From positions 1-14,061 of the forward strand of contig JAJYMF010000299.1 of NCBI GenBank assembly GCA_021787175.1: a stretch of DNA of 14,061 nucleotides. The letters run 5' to 3'. Below, piece after piece: positions 1 to 8,664 of the stretch (the first letter of the stretch is position 1; each line of letters starts with the position of its first letter). The notes under the pieces are model-generated. The model did no database searches. It was not told the DNA's origin and saw only the letters and a list, made by a program, of their open reading frames with translations. The translations under genes were made by a program, and so were the position numbers. The stretch is from Pseudomonadota bacterium (lineage in GTDB: Bacteria; Pseudomonadota; Gammaproteobacteria; Xanthomonadales; Rhodanobacteraceae).

Positions 1-14
1 CGCTCTTCCGATCT
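1..14. other. Illumina adapter remnant at contig end
   Basis: The first 14 bases, CGCTCTTCCGATCT, equal the 3' end of the common Illumina sequencing adapter. They are almost certainly untrimmed adapter and not genome. The assembly therefore stops here, next to a heptamer repeat array that probably hindered assembly. Confidence 0.93.
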
Positions 15-26
15 GGGACTGCTTCA

Positions 27-110
27 GTGAGCGGTGAGCGGTGAGCGGTGAGCGGTGAGCGGTGAGCGGTGAGCGGTGAGCGGTGAGCGGTGAGCGGTGA
101 GCGGTGAGCG
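27..110. repeat. GTGAGCG heptamer tandem array, 12 perfect copies
   Basis: Twelve uninterrupted copies of GTGAGCG fill 84 bases, followed by one more G. The array lies downstream of infB, between genes. It is a simple-sequence repeat with no coding evidence. Similar heptamer repeats between genes occur in Xanthomonadaceae genomes (from memory). Because it touches the contig end, the true copy number may be larger. Confidence 0.93.
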
Positions 111-149
111 GAAAGAGTCTGAACCAGTGCAGGCAGGACGCAAGCTTTT

Positions 150-163
150 CCCGAGTCCCGAGT
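150..163. repeat. CCCGAGT heptamer, two copies (first site)
   Basis: Two adjacent perfect copies of CCCGAGT. The same two-copy unit appears again at 275-288, about 125 bases away, so this is a dispersed heptamer family and not chance. It has the same unit length as the GTGAGCG array but a different sequence. Confidence 0.75.
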
Positions 164-199
164 CCTTTACGAACCATCCATCCCTGGTGCGTGGCGCCT

Positions 200-254
200 G
201 CCCGGTCTTCCTTGGCCGGGCGCTCGCCGGCGCACGCTGCCCTTCAAGGCAGCG
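200..254. other. two hairpins downstream of infB
   Basis: GCCCGG (200-205) pairs with CCGGGC (216-221), and CGCTGCC (235-241) pairs perfectly with GGCAGCG (248-254) across a 6-base loop. They lie just past the infB stop in the direction of transcription. They could help end or stabilise the infB transcript, but neither has a T-run on the minus strand, so they are not classical intrinsic terminators. Confidence 0.4.
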
Positions 255-274
255 CGCGTCACATCCCGGCTTGC

Positions 275-288
275 CCCGAGTCCCGAGT
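275..288. repeat. CCCGAGT heptamer, two copies (second site)
   Basis: A second pair of perfect CCCGAGT copies, ending ten bases before the last base of the infB stop codon. It matches the pair at 150-163, so the two pairs flank the infB 3' intergenic region. Confidence 0.75.
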
Positions 289-297
289 CTCGCGGTC

Positions 298-2898
<2,601 letters not shown>

Positions 2899-3016
2899 CG
2901 ATTCGTACTCCGCGATTCCTGCGCTTCCTGCGATCGCCGCGGCGACTGCAGGTGCTGCCACCCTCCCTGGCGGGAAGCTTCCCGGCGCGCCCGTCCGGGA
3001 CGCGCGGTGAACGATG

Positions 3017-4522
3017 CTAGCCGGCCTTCTCCAGGCGCGCGATCATTGGGGCGCGGGCGGCCATGATCAGCGCCGCCGCCTGCTCTTCGGTCATGCCCTC
3101 GATGTCGATCAGCTCGTCGACGGCGAGATCGGCAAGCTCGTCCACCGTGGTCACGCCGCGCTCGGCCAGCACATAGGCGAGATTCTCGTCCATGCCGGCG
3201 AGCGCGAGCAGCTCCTCGCTGGGCTTGTGGTCCTCGATGTCCTCCTCGACCGCCAGCGCCTCGGTCAGCAGGGCGTCGCGGGCGCGGGCGCGCAGTTCCT
3301 CGACGATGTCCTCGTCGAAGCCTTCGACCGCCAGCAGCTCGCCGGTCGGCACGTAGGCGATTTCCTCGACGCTGGAGAACCCTTCCTGCACCAGGATCTG
3401 CGCGATCTCGGCGTCGACCTCGAGGCGGTCCATGAACAGCTTGCGCGCGGCTTCCTGCTCGGACTCGCTCTTGGCCTGCACCTGGTCCTGGGTCATCACG
3501 TTGAGCTGCCAGCCGGTGAGCTTGCTGGCCAGGCGCACGTTCTGGCCGCCGCGGCCGATCGCCTTGGAAAGCTCCAGCTCGGCGACCGCGATGTCCATCG
3601 AATGCTTGTCCTCGTCGACGATGATCGACTCGACCTGCGCCGGCGCCATCGCGTTGATCACGAACTGCGCCGGATTGTCGTTCCACAGCACGATGTCGAC
3701 GCGCTCGCCGTTGAGCTCGTTGGCCACCGCCTGCACACGCGAGCCGCGCATGCCGATGCAGGCGCCGATCGGATCGGTGCGGTGGTCGTGCGCGATCACC
3801 GCGATCTTGGCGCGGTCGCCGGGATCGCGCGCGCAGGCCTTGATCTCGACCAGGCCCTGGCCGACTTCGGGCACCTCGAGCTTGAACAGCGCCATCATGA
3901 ACTCGGGCGCGGTACGCGACACGAACAGCTGCGGGCCGCGGATTTCCGCACGCACGTCGTGCAGATAACCGCGCAGTCGGTCACCCACGCGCACGGTTTC
4001 GCGCGGGATCGCCTTGTCGCGCTGGATCAGCGCCTCGGCGTTGCTGCCGAGATCGAGATAGATGTTGCCGCGCTCGACGCGCTTGACGATGCCGGTCACC
4101 AGCTCGCCGATGCGGTCCTTGAAGGCATCGACCACCAGCTGGCGCTCGGCCTCGCGCACGCGCTGCACGATCACCTGCTTGGCGGCCTGGGCGGAAATGC
4201 GGCCGAATTCGGGGTTGTCGATGCGCTCCTCGATGAACTCGCCGACCTGGCTGCCGGGGCGCTCGTCCTCGGCGTCCATCAGGCGGATCTGCCGATCGGG
4301 CGACTCCATCACCACGTCGTCGGCGACCACTTCCCAGCGCCGGAAGGTCTCGTACTCGCCGCTGGTGCGGTCGATGCCGACGCGGATCACCACGTCCTGC
4401 TCGGGGTAGCGCTTCTTGGCGGCGGACGCCAGCGCCGCCTCCAGCGCCTCGAAAATCACCTCGCGATCGACGCCCTTTTCGTTGGCGACCGCATCGACGA
4501 CCAGCATCAGTTCTTTGCTCAT
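3017..4522 (-). CDS. nusA: transcription termination/antitermination factor NusA
   Basis: NusA (501 residues) binds RNA polymerase and nascent RNA and controls pausing, hairpin termination and antitermination. An N-terminal polymerase-binding domain covers about residues 1-125. An S1 domain follows (about 139-205). KH1 has the loop IGMRGSRVQ (about 253) and KH2 has GRGGQNVRLASKLTGW (about 321). Two acidic C-terminal helix-hairpin repeats are present (about 365-430 and 440-490, with DELIDIEGMTEEQAA). Length fits the E. coli protein (495). The ATG overlaps the rimP stop as ATGA, and GGAGGAGC lies about 6 bases upstream, within the rimP coding end, which suggests translational coupling. In E. 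coli NusA acts on its own operon leader; two hairpin-T-run structures upstream of rimP here would suit the same feedback (inference). Confidence 0.99.
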   Translation of the reverse strand: MSKELMLVVDAVANEKGVDREVIFEALEAALASAAKKRYPEQDVVIRVGIDRTSGEYETFRRWEVVADDVVMESPDRQIRLMDAEDERPGSQVGEFIEERIDNPEFGRISAQAAKQVIVQRVREAERQLVVDAFKDRIGELVTGIVKRVERGNIYLDLGSNAEALIQRDKAIPRETVRVGDRLRGYLHDVRAEIRGPQLFVSRTAPEFMMALFKLEVPEVGQGLVEIKACARDPGDRAKIAVIAHDHRTDPIGACIGMRGSRVQAVANELNGERVDIVLWNDNPAQFVINAMAPAQVESIIVDEDKHSMDIAVAELELSKAIGRGGQNVRLASKLTGWQLNVMTQDQVQAKSESEQEAARKLFMDRLEVDAEIAQILVQEGFSSVEEIAYVPTGELLAVEGFDEDIVEELRARARDALLTEALAVEEDIEDHKPSEELLALAGMDENLAYVLAERGVTTVDELADLAVDELIDIEGMTEEQAAALIMAARAPMIARLEKAG

Positions 4523-5121
4523 TGCGAAGCTCCTCCGGGCACGTCATCGCGTCCGGTCATGTCCATCTCGTCGCGACGCGAACCGCTCGCGCCACCAGGC
4601 GGGGTTGAGGTCTTGCCTTTGGCGCGCGGACCGCCCGGCTTGGGCTGCGGCGCATAGCCCAGCGCCACCCAGTCGGGCACCAGCTGGGCACGCTCGACGT
4701 CGTCATGGACGAAGACATGCGCCACACCATCGGCTTCAAAGGTGATGCGCTCGCCGTCGACCGCCAGGATGCGGCCGCGCAGGCGACGGCGCCCGGCCAC
4801 CGGCAGTTTCAGCGTCACCCTGGCCTCGCTGCCGACGAAGCGCGCGAACTGTGCGGCCGTGAACAACGGCCGCTCCAGCCCCGGCGAGGACACCTCGAGC
4901 GTGTAGTGGCACGGTATCGGGTCCTCGACATCGAGCAGCGCGGACAGCGCACGGCTGACGATCTCGCAGTCATCCACGCTGATTTCGCGGCCATCGGCAT
5001 CGATGTACACGCGCAGCACGCCGCCGGCACCGGAAGGGTTCCACTCGACGCCCTCGCAGCGCAGGCCGAGGCCGACGACGATGGGGGCGAAGCGCGTGCC
5101 GAGTTTTAGCGTGTCCACCAT
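4519..5121 (-). CDS. rimP: ribosome maturation factor RimP
   Basis: RimP assists 30S subunit assembly. The 200-residue product shows the family pattern: an N-terminal domain with GLRCEGVEWNPSG and LRVYIDADGREISVDDCE, then SRALSALLDVEDPIPCHYTLEVSSPGLERPL in pieces, then the C-terminal SH3-like domain ending near VDGERITFEADG. After about residue 155 comes a Gly/Pro/Lys/Arg-rich tail that E. coli RimP (150 residues) lacks. The start at 5121 (MVDTLKL) is chosen by family fit. GTG at 5118 is the next in-frame codon and also possible. An upstream in-frame opening to 5226 is rejected because it would run through the leader hairpin. The stop overlaps nusA by ATGA. The gene sits between metY and nusA, as in E. 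coli. Confidence 0.97.
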   Translation of the reverse strand: MVDTLKLGTRFAPIVVGLGLRCEGVEWNPSGAGGVLRVYIDADGREISVDDCEIVSRALSALLDVEDPIPCHYTLEVSSPGLERPLFTAAQFARFVGSEARVTLKLPVAGRRRLRGRILAVDGERITFEADGVAHVFVHDDVERAQLVPDWVALGYAPQPKPGGPRAKGKTSTPPGGASGSRRDEMDMTGRDDVPGGASQ

Positions 5122-5142
5122 TCCCGATTCATTCCGCACAAA

Positions 5143-5168
5143 CAAAAAATGGGCACCAGCGGCCCATT
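5143..5168 (-). terminator. hairpin plus T-run in the rimP leader (attenuator candidate)
   Basis: Read on the minus strand, AATGGGC (from 5168) pairs with GCCCATT (to 5148) across a 7-base loop, overlapping a run of T (5149-5144). It lies 21 bases upstream of the rimP start. It has the form of an intrinsic terminator in a leader, so read-through here would set rimP-nusA-infB expression. Control by NusA is inference from E. coli. Confidence 0.68.
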
Positions 5169-5224
5169 CCATGCGTTGCCGTTGTGTCGCTTCCCGACGC
5201 CGGCGCCGCATCCCTGCGCCCAAC

Positions 5225-5248
5225 AAAAAAGCCTCGCGAGGAGGCTTT
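5225..5248 (-). terminator. intrinsic terminator after initiator tRNA
   Basis: On the minus strand, AAAGCCTC (5248-5241) pairs with GAGGCTTT (5235-5228) over a 5-base loop and is followed by a T-run to 5225. It starts 17 bases past the CCA end of the tRNA. It should end most metY transcripts while letting some continue into rimP. Confidence 0.85.
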
Positions 5249-5264
5249 CTTGTTCAGAAAGTTC

Positions 5265-5341
5265 TGGTAGCGGGGGCAGGATTTGAACCTGCGACCTTCG
5301 GGTTATGAGCCCGACGAGCTGCCAGACTGCTCCACCCCGCA
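5265..5341 (-). tRNA. metY: initiator tRNA-fMet (anticodon CAT)
   Basis: This 77-base gene folds as an initiator tRNA. It begins TGCGGGGTGGAGCAG, has anticodon CAT at 5307-5305 and a CGGGCTCATAACCCG anticodon stem-loop with the three G:C pairs typical of initiators. It ends with an encoded CCA. Base 1 is U and base 72 is U, so the 1:72 pair is unpaired. A mismatch there is the hallmark that lets formyltransferase recognise the initiator; E. coli has C1:A72. Its place upstream of rimP-nusA-infB corresponds to E. coli metY. Confidence 0.98.
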
Positions 5342-5353
5342 TCAGAGTTGGCC

Positions 5354-5382
5354 ATTGTAAGTACGGAAGCATGCAGAAGCAA
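5354..5382 (-). promoter_or_regulatory. sigma-70-type promoter of metY
   Basis: On the minus strand, -35 TTGCTT (5382-5377) and -10 TACAAT (5359-5354) are separated by exactly 17 bases. The start of transcription would fall a few bases before the tRNA 5' end at 5341. The bases after the -10 are GC-rich (GGCC), which suits stringent control of a tRNA gene (inference). Confidence 0.82.
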
Positions 5383-5494
5383 CACTCTGGGCGGAAATAC
5401 TTGGTCGGATGCGGTGTCACCTGATCGACCGCACGGCATGCGTTGACACCGCGCACCGACATCGTCGATTCCGCTCTGTAGTTACTAAGCAGTC

Positions 5495-5514
5495 GTAGCC
5501 CACCTGTAGCCCAC
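5495..5514. repeat. GTAGCCCAC direct repeat, 11-base phase
   Basis: Two perfect copies of GTAGCCCAC (5495-5503 and 5506-5514) are spaced 11 bases apart, about one helical turn. They lie within a GTCGT...ACGAC pair of arms. Short phased repeats near a tyrosine recombinase gene often serve as arm-type binding sites for integrase or Xis. That role is inference. Confidence 0.5.
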
Positions 5515-5537
5515 GACGAGCCCATCCATGGCCTATG

Positions 5538-5783
5538 TCATTTTGATGCCTGACCGTCGGGCTCCCGGTCGACCAGCACGAGCAGATCGCCCGGTCCACA
5601 CTCGAAGTAGCGGCACAGACGCTCGATCGTGTCGGTACTCGTCACGTACCCGGGGACGTTGGCGATACGCGAGACGGTTGGGCGCGACAGCCCCGTCGCC
5701 TCGCAGACATCATTGATCGTGATCCGTCTACGCTCACGAAAGCTCTTTTCGTCAAGCAGTTGGTTGAACAGGAATCGGATCAC
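5538..5783 (-). CDS. small Cro/CI-type HTH regulator
   Basis: An 81-residue protein that is almost only a helix-turn-helix domain. The core ITINDVCEATGLSRPTVSRI (about residues 21-40) is a clear HTH, followed by TIERLCRYFECGPGDLLVLV, the usual XRE-family tail. It should bind the operator in the divergent region as a dimer and repress the recombinase operon, like a phage or integrative-element repressor (inference). The GTG at 5783 is chosen because GGAGG lies 4 bases upstream; a GTG at 5795 in frame would add four residues. It points away from the excisionase-like gene, with 108 bases between the starts. The accessory DNA appears to begin near here. No toxin partner is seen beside it. Confidence 0.82.
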   Translation of the reverse strand: MIRFLFNQLLDEKSFRERRRITINDVCEATGLSRPTVSRIANVPGYVTSTDTIERLCRYFECGPGDLLVLVDREPDGQASK

Positions 5784-5818
5784 GCGCCCTCCCACTCGAT
5801 CGCGAGTGAATCATATAC

Positions 5819-5847
5819 TTTACTTTGAGTAAACTCTGTGATATATT
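5819..5847 (+). promoter_or_regulatory. promoter of the recombinase operon with operator over -35
   Basis: A -35 TTTACT (5819-5824) and -10 TATATT (5842-5847) lie 17 bases apart, pointing to the excisionase-like gene. An inverted repeat TTTACT-TTG-AGTAAA (5819-5833) covers the -35. That is where a repressor such as the divergent 81-residue HTH protein would block polymerase. Repressor binding is inference. Confidence 0.65.
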
Positions 5848-5854
5848 CTGATCA

Positions 5855-5875
5855 CATTGCGATTGCACCGCAATG
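5855..5875 (+). promoter_or_regulatory. 7-bp inverted repeat in leader before excisionase-like gene
   Basis: CATTGCG (5855-5861) and CGCAATG (5869-5875) form perfect arms around a 7-base centre. The repeat ends 5 bases before the GGAGG ribosome-binding site. It may be a second operator or an RNA hairpin that masks the ribosome site. Confidence 0.5.
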
Positions 5876-5891
5876 CATACGGAGGTCAGAA

Positions 5892-6128
5892 ATGAAGCAA
5901 ACGTATCTTACAACTGACGAGCTTGCTGGGCTGATCAAGTACGACGCACGGACGATCCGGGAGCGGCTGAAGGACTCCGTCTTACTGGAGGGCCGACACT
6001 ATATCCGCCCCTTCGGCGGCAGGAAGATCCTCTACATCTGGGAGTCGATCGAGACGGACATGGCTTCCGCAAGCCCCCTACCGGAAGCGGCGATCCCCAT
6101 GGCAAATGGCGGGGTCTGCAATGTCTAG
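5892..6128 (+). CDS. excisionase-like DNA-binding protein
   Basis: A 78-residue protein with an N-terminal winged-helix or MerR-like DNA-binding part: LTTDELAGLIKYDARTIRER, then GRHYIRPFGGRKILYIWESI. This pattern is common in small proteins encoded just before tyrosine recombinases of integrative elements, where they act as recombination directionality factors (Xis) or operon regulators. The start at 5892 is fixed by GGAGG at 5881-5885, 6 bases upstream; a longer in-frame opening from 5838 would start inside the promoter and is rejected. Its last codons overlap the recombinase start by 8 bases, so translation is probably coupled. The C-terminal part after about residue 55 has low complexity and no known motif. 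Xis function is inference. Confidence 0.8.
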   Translation: MKQTYLTTDELAGLIKYDARTIRERLKDSVLLEGRHYIRPFGGRKILYIWESIETDMASASPLPEAAIPMANGGVCNV

Positions 6129-7374
6129 TGTTCGCAACCATCGAGGAACCCTGTTCTTCGACTTCCGCTACCAGGGCGCACGTTGCCGGGAGTACACCAA
6201 GCTCCCGGATACCCCCGCCAACCGCAAGCGCATGCAGAAGGTCCTCGACCAGATCGAGCAGGCCATCGTCACTGGCACCTTCCAGTACGCCGACTTCTTC
6301 CCCGGCAGCACGCTCGTCGAGAAGTTTGCGGACAAGGGCGCATCGCCGGTTGTCTCTCGGGCGCTGCCGATGGAAGCCAAGCGTGCTCCGGACACCCCGC
6401 TGTTCCGCACCTTCATCGAGGACTGGTTCGCCCTGTCGCTGCCCAGCTGGCGCAAGTCTCATGCCGCCACCGTCCGCTCGACCATCGACTGCCACCTCAC
6501 GCCTCACCTGGGAGACATCCCCGTCGGCGCGATCACCAAGGCCGACATCCTCCAGATGCGTGTGGAGATCGCCAAGCGCAAGGGCCGCGGCGGCAACGAA
6601 ACCCTCAGCGCCAAGACCATCAACCGCATCGTGCAGTTGTTGAACCAGGCGCTCGCCGATGCCGCCGAGCAGTACGGCTTCACCAATCCCGCCGAGCGCA
6701 TCAAGCGCCTCAAGCAGCGCCGCGTCGACATCCTGCCCTTCTCGTTTGCCGAGACGCGCCTGATCATCAACACGGTTCGGGAGGACTACCGGCCCTACAT
6801 GCTCGTGCGCTTCTTGACCGGCATGCGCACCGGCGAGATCCACGGCCTGCTGTGGAAGTACGTGGACTTCGAACGCCGCCAGATCCTGGTGCGCGAGACC
6901 CTCGTCCGCAGCAGCATGGACTACACCAAGACCGATGGCTCTCAGCGCGAGATCGCTATGAGCGCGCCGGTCTACGAGGCCCTGCTCGCCCAGCGCCAGC
7001 GCACCGGCGATCAGGCCTTCGTCTTCTGCACTGCCAACGGCACGCCGCTGGACAACGACAACTTCACCAACCGGGTCTGGTATCCCCTGCTCCGCCATCT
7101 CGGCCTCGCCGCCCGCCGCCCGTATCAGACACGCCACACCTGCGCCACGCTCTGGCTGGCCGCCGGCGAAAACCCGGAGTGGGTAGCGCGGCAGCTGGGG
7201 CATTGCGATACCACGATGCTGTTCAAGACCTACTCGCGGTTCATCCCGAACCTGACCCGCACCGACGGCTCGGCCTTCAACGCGCTGGTGTCCAGTGTGA
7301 TCGACAGTTCGAGCGCTGCGCTGGTTTCGACCGGTGGCGCTCCGCTGCGCGCGTCCATGGAGGTGCGCCTATGA
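6121..7374 (+). CDS. int: tyrosine recombinase (integrase of genomic island)
   Basis: A 417-residue phage-type integrase that would cut and join att sites through a covalent 3'-phosphotyrosine. The N-terminus (about 5-60, RNHRGTLFFDFRYQG) resembles the DUF3596 arm-binding domain. A SAM-like core-binding domain follows (about 100-200). The catalytic domain has R236 in TGMRTGEIHG, a lysine near 269 in DYTKTDG, Y335-QTR338H in the HxxR box with Tyr in place of the first His, H361 in LGH, and nucleophile Y371 in TYSRF. The set looks complete and active. The ATG at 6121 has GGGG 6 bases upstream and overlaps the previous gene's stop; an ATG at 6106 lacks such a site. The stop overlaps the next start as ATGA. 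It points away from the tRNA gene. Confidence 0.97.
   Translation: MSSVRNHRGTLFFDFRYQGARCREYTKLPDTPANRKRMQKVLDQIEQAIVTGTFQYADFFPGSTLVEKFADKGASPVVSRALPMEAKRAPDTPLFRTFIEDWFALSLPSWRKSHAATVRSTIDCHLTPHLGDIPVGAITKADILQMRVEIAKRKGRGGNETLSAKTINRIVQLLNQALADAAEQYGFTNPAERIKRLKQRRVDILPFSFAETRLIINTVREDYRPYMLVRFLTGMRTGEIHGLLWKYVDFERRQILVRETLVRSSMDYTKTDGSQREIAMSAPVYEALLAQRQRTGDQAFVFCTANGTPLDNDNFTNRVWYPLLRHLGLAARRPYQTRHTCATLWLAAGENPEWVARQLGHCDTTMLFKTYSRFIPNLTRTDGSAFNALVSSVIDSSSAALVSTGGAPLRASMEVRL
7359..7364 (+). promoter_or_regulatory. consensus Shine-Dalgarno site for the 35-residue ORF
   Basis: GGAGGT lies inside the last integrase codons, 6 bases before the ATG at 7371. It matches the 16S rRNA anti-Shine-Dalgarno core. 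It supports translation of the otherwise easily missed microprotein. Confidence 0.65.
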
Positions 7375-7478
7375 GCGTCATCGCCCAGGCATGTCGGTGC
7401 GGCGCCTGCCTGCTGACGGGCACGGACAACCGCGCGGGACAGCGTGACCCGTCGTGCCGGCAACGGACGTGGCCATGA
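7371..7478 (+). CDS. 35-residue cysteine-rich microprotein (hypothetical)
   Basis: No family is recognised. The ORF is below usual gene-calling length, but three things support it. It starts with ATGA overlapping the integrase stop, has a consensus GGAGGT 6 bases upstream, and ends with another ATGA overlapping the next gene. The product begins MSVIAQACRCGACLLTGTDN and has cysteines at 8, 10 and 13 plus one at 29. The CxCxxC spacing could bind zinc, but that is only suggested by the pattern. It might instead be a leader that merely keeps ribosomes moving to the HD gene. Confidence 0.5.
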   Translation: MSVIAQACRCGACLLTGTDNRAGQRDPSCRQRTWP

Positions 7479-8440
7479 CGCGCATCGCACACCTCGACCC
7501 GGCGCACGGCTGCCGTGTGGAAGGCCACTACACGCTGAGCGATGTGGCCCTGCGCGTCACCCAGTCGGGCGATCCCTACAAGCAACTCACGCTCGTGGAC
7601 TGCTCCGGCAGCCTGCGGGTCTATGTCTGGGAGAACTCGGGGCTGCTGGATCAGGTGCCCTGCAGCACACCTGTCCCGATCCATGCGGCGCTGTTGGTCA
7701 GGCGGCTGCATGTGGAGACCATCGCCAACCTGCTGGCCATCCACGCACTGGAAGCGCATGAAGTGGCCAACGCCGCGGCGCTGCAATCATGGGAAGCCTG
7801 CCCAGCCGGGACGCGGCCAGCCTTGACCGCGCTGGTCGAGTTCGTGCAGCACCTGCAACCCGACATCCTGCGCACCTTCTTGAACCGGGTGCTCCTTGAT
7901 CCTCGCATCGCAAGCGGGCTCACCACCTGCAAGGGAAGCCAGCAACATCATCATCACGAACCCGGTGGTCTGCTGGCCCATAGCGTCGAGGTGATGGAGA
8001 TCGTGGGCGACATGAGCCGCGCCCGGCTCAGCCCGCTCGAGACGTCCATCGCGCAGGTTGCCGCCCTGTTTCATGACCTGGGCAAGCTGCGCACCATCGG
8101 CGCCGGCTCGGTCAGGCCCGTCCACTACCTGCTGGCCAGCCACGAGTCCCAAACCAGCCGCCTGCTCGACCCGCACCTCGAATGGCTGCGTGCGCGCGCG
8201 CCAGAGATTGCCGCCGGGCTCGAATACACGCTGAGCTACCTGGCCCAACCGACTTCCGGCCGTGGCCATGCCCACTTCCTTGCGGGCGAACTGATCAGCG
8301 CAGCAGATCGTATGAGCGCGGCGCTACGGAACCACCGGCGGCTGGATGACCTGCTGGCCAAGACCCTTCCCGATGGGCTGCGGAAAACCGCCCTCCTGCC
8401 GCCTGCTCTTCCAGCCATGGGACAGCGCACATGCAGATGA
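7475..8440 (+). CDS. OB-fold/HD-domain phosphohydrolase, YhaM/TraI_2-like
   Basis: A 321-residue protein. Residues about 10-95 look like an OB-type nucleic-acid-binding fold (VEGHYTLSDVALRVT, YKQLTLVDCSGSLRVYVWE). The HD domain has HHHHEPGGLLAHS at 158-170 and H200-D201 in AALFHDLGK, then HESQTSRLL, which together supply the metal-binding residues of the family. This order and the HHxxxGGLLxH motif match YhaM-type 3'-5' exoribonucleases. The HD segment of ICE relaxase-associated TraI_2 proteins is similar, but a relaxase domain is absent. It therefore probably hydrolyses RNA, DNA or nucleotides in the cytoplasm; the substrate is unknown. The ATG at 7475 is chosen for its ATGA overlap with the 35-residue ORF; a GTG at 7454 is less likely. 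Confidence 0.87.
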   Translation: MTRIAHLDPAHGCRVEGHYTLSDVALRVTQSGDPYKQLTLVDCSGSLRVYVWENSGLLDQVPCSTPVPIHAALLVRRLHVETIANLLAIHALEAHEVANAAALQSWEACPAGTRPALTALVEFVQHLQPDILRTFLNRVLLDPRIASGLTTCKGSQQHHHHEPGGLLAHSVEVMEIVGDMSRARLSPLETSIAQVAALFHDLGKLRTIGAGSVRPVHYLLASHESQTSRLLDPHLEWLRARAPEIAAGLEYTLSYLAQPTSGRGHAHFLAGELISAADRMSAALRNHRRLDDLLAKTLPDGLRKTALLPPALPAMGQRTCR

Positions 8441-8664
8441 TGGACAGACGCGGGTTGGCGGATGCGCGCAAACCGTCGGTGCTCATCGCAGCGGCACAGG
8501 ATGTGCCGGAGCCGATTTGCCAACCGCTGCTTGATGGAAGCGCTGCTCGTCGCGAGGCGCTGCCGATTGGCGTGAATACGCCGCGTCATGGTCGAAGTGG
8601 TGTGATCGCGCGATGCCTATTTCCCGACGCGGCGCACGCGTCCAGTCCGAGGGTCTACGTATGA
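8431..8664 (+). CDS. 77-residue hypothetical protein
   Basis: No domain is recognised and no signal or membrane segment is seen. Support is positional. GGGA lies 8 bases before ATG 8431, the start overlaps the HD-gene stop, and its own stop TGA overlaps the next ATG (ATGA at 8661-8664). The composition is rich in Ala, Arg and Pro, with two cysteines (ICQP, ARCLF). Starts at 8437 or 8440 would trim two or three residues. It could be a degraded remnant of a longer gene, since the composition is unremarkable for high-GC shadow frames, but the unbroken chain of overlaps favours a translated gene. Confidence 0.45.
   Translation: MQMMDRRGLADARKPSVLIAAAQDVPEPICQPLLDGSAARREALPIGVNTPRHGRSGVIARCLFPDAAHASSPRVYV

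Larger units (their letters stand above)
15..297. other. intergenic region after infB, no gene seen
   Basis: These 283 bases hold the GTGAGCG array, two CCCGAGT pairs and two hairpins, but no believable gene. Open frames here are shifted products of the repeats. rbfA, which normally follows infB, does not start here, so it lies beyond the contig end or elsewhere. Confidence 0.7.

Noticed and set aside
27..110. CRISPR array
   Set aside because: The repeat is 7 bases with no spacers, so it is a simple tandem repeat. No cas genes are present.
3014..4657. Long plus-strand open frame (547 codons) across nusA
   Set aside because: It is an antisense shadow of nusA with no recognisable motif and no ribosome site.
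5265..5290. 3' end of tRNA-fMet as the island attachment site
   Set aside because: The 3' end faces rimP, while the island lies on the 5' side, and no second copy of the tRNA 3' end was seen in the window.
5935..7203. 422-codon minus-strand frame across the integrase
   Set aside because: It is a shadow of the integrase, which has a full catalytic set on the plus strand.
6183..7370. Plus-strand frame overlapping int in another frame
   Set aside because: The composition is Arg/His/Pro-rich shadow. Only its last 35 codons (7371-7478) are kept, because they have their own ribosome site and overlaps.
7475..8440. Conjugative relaxase (TraI)
   Set aside because: Only an OB-like and an HD domain are present. 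No relaxase motifs, helicase domain or neighbouring transfer genes are seen.
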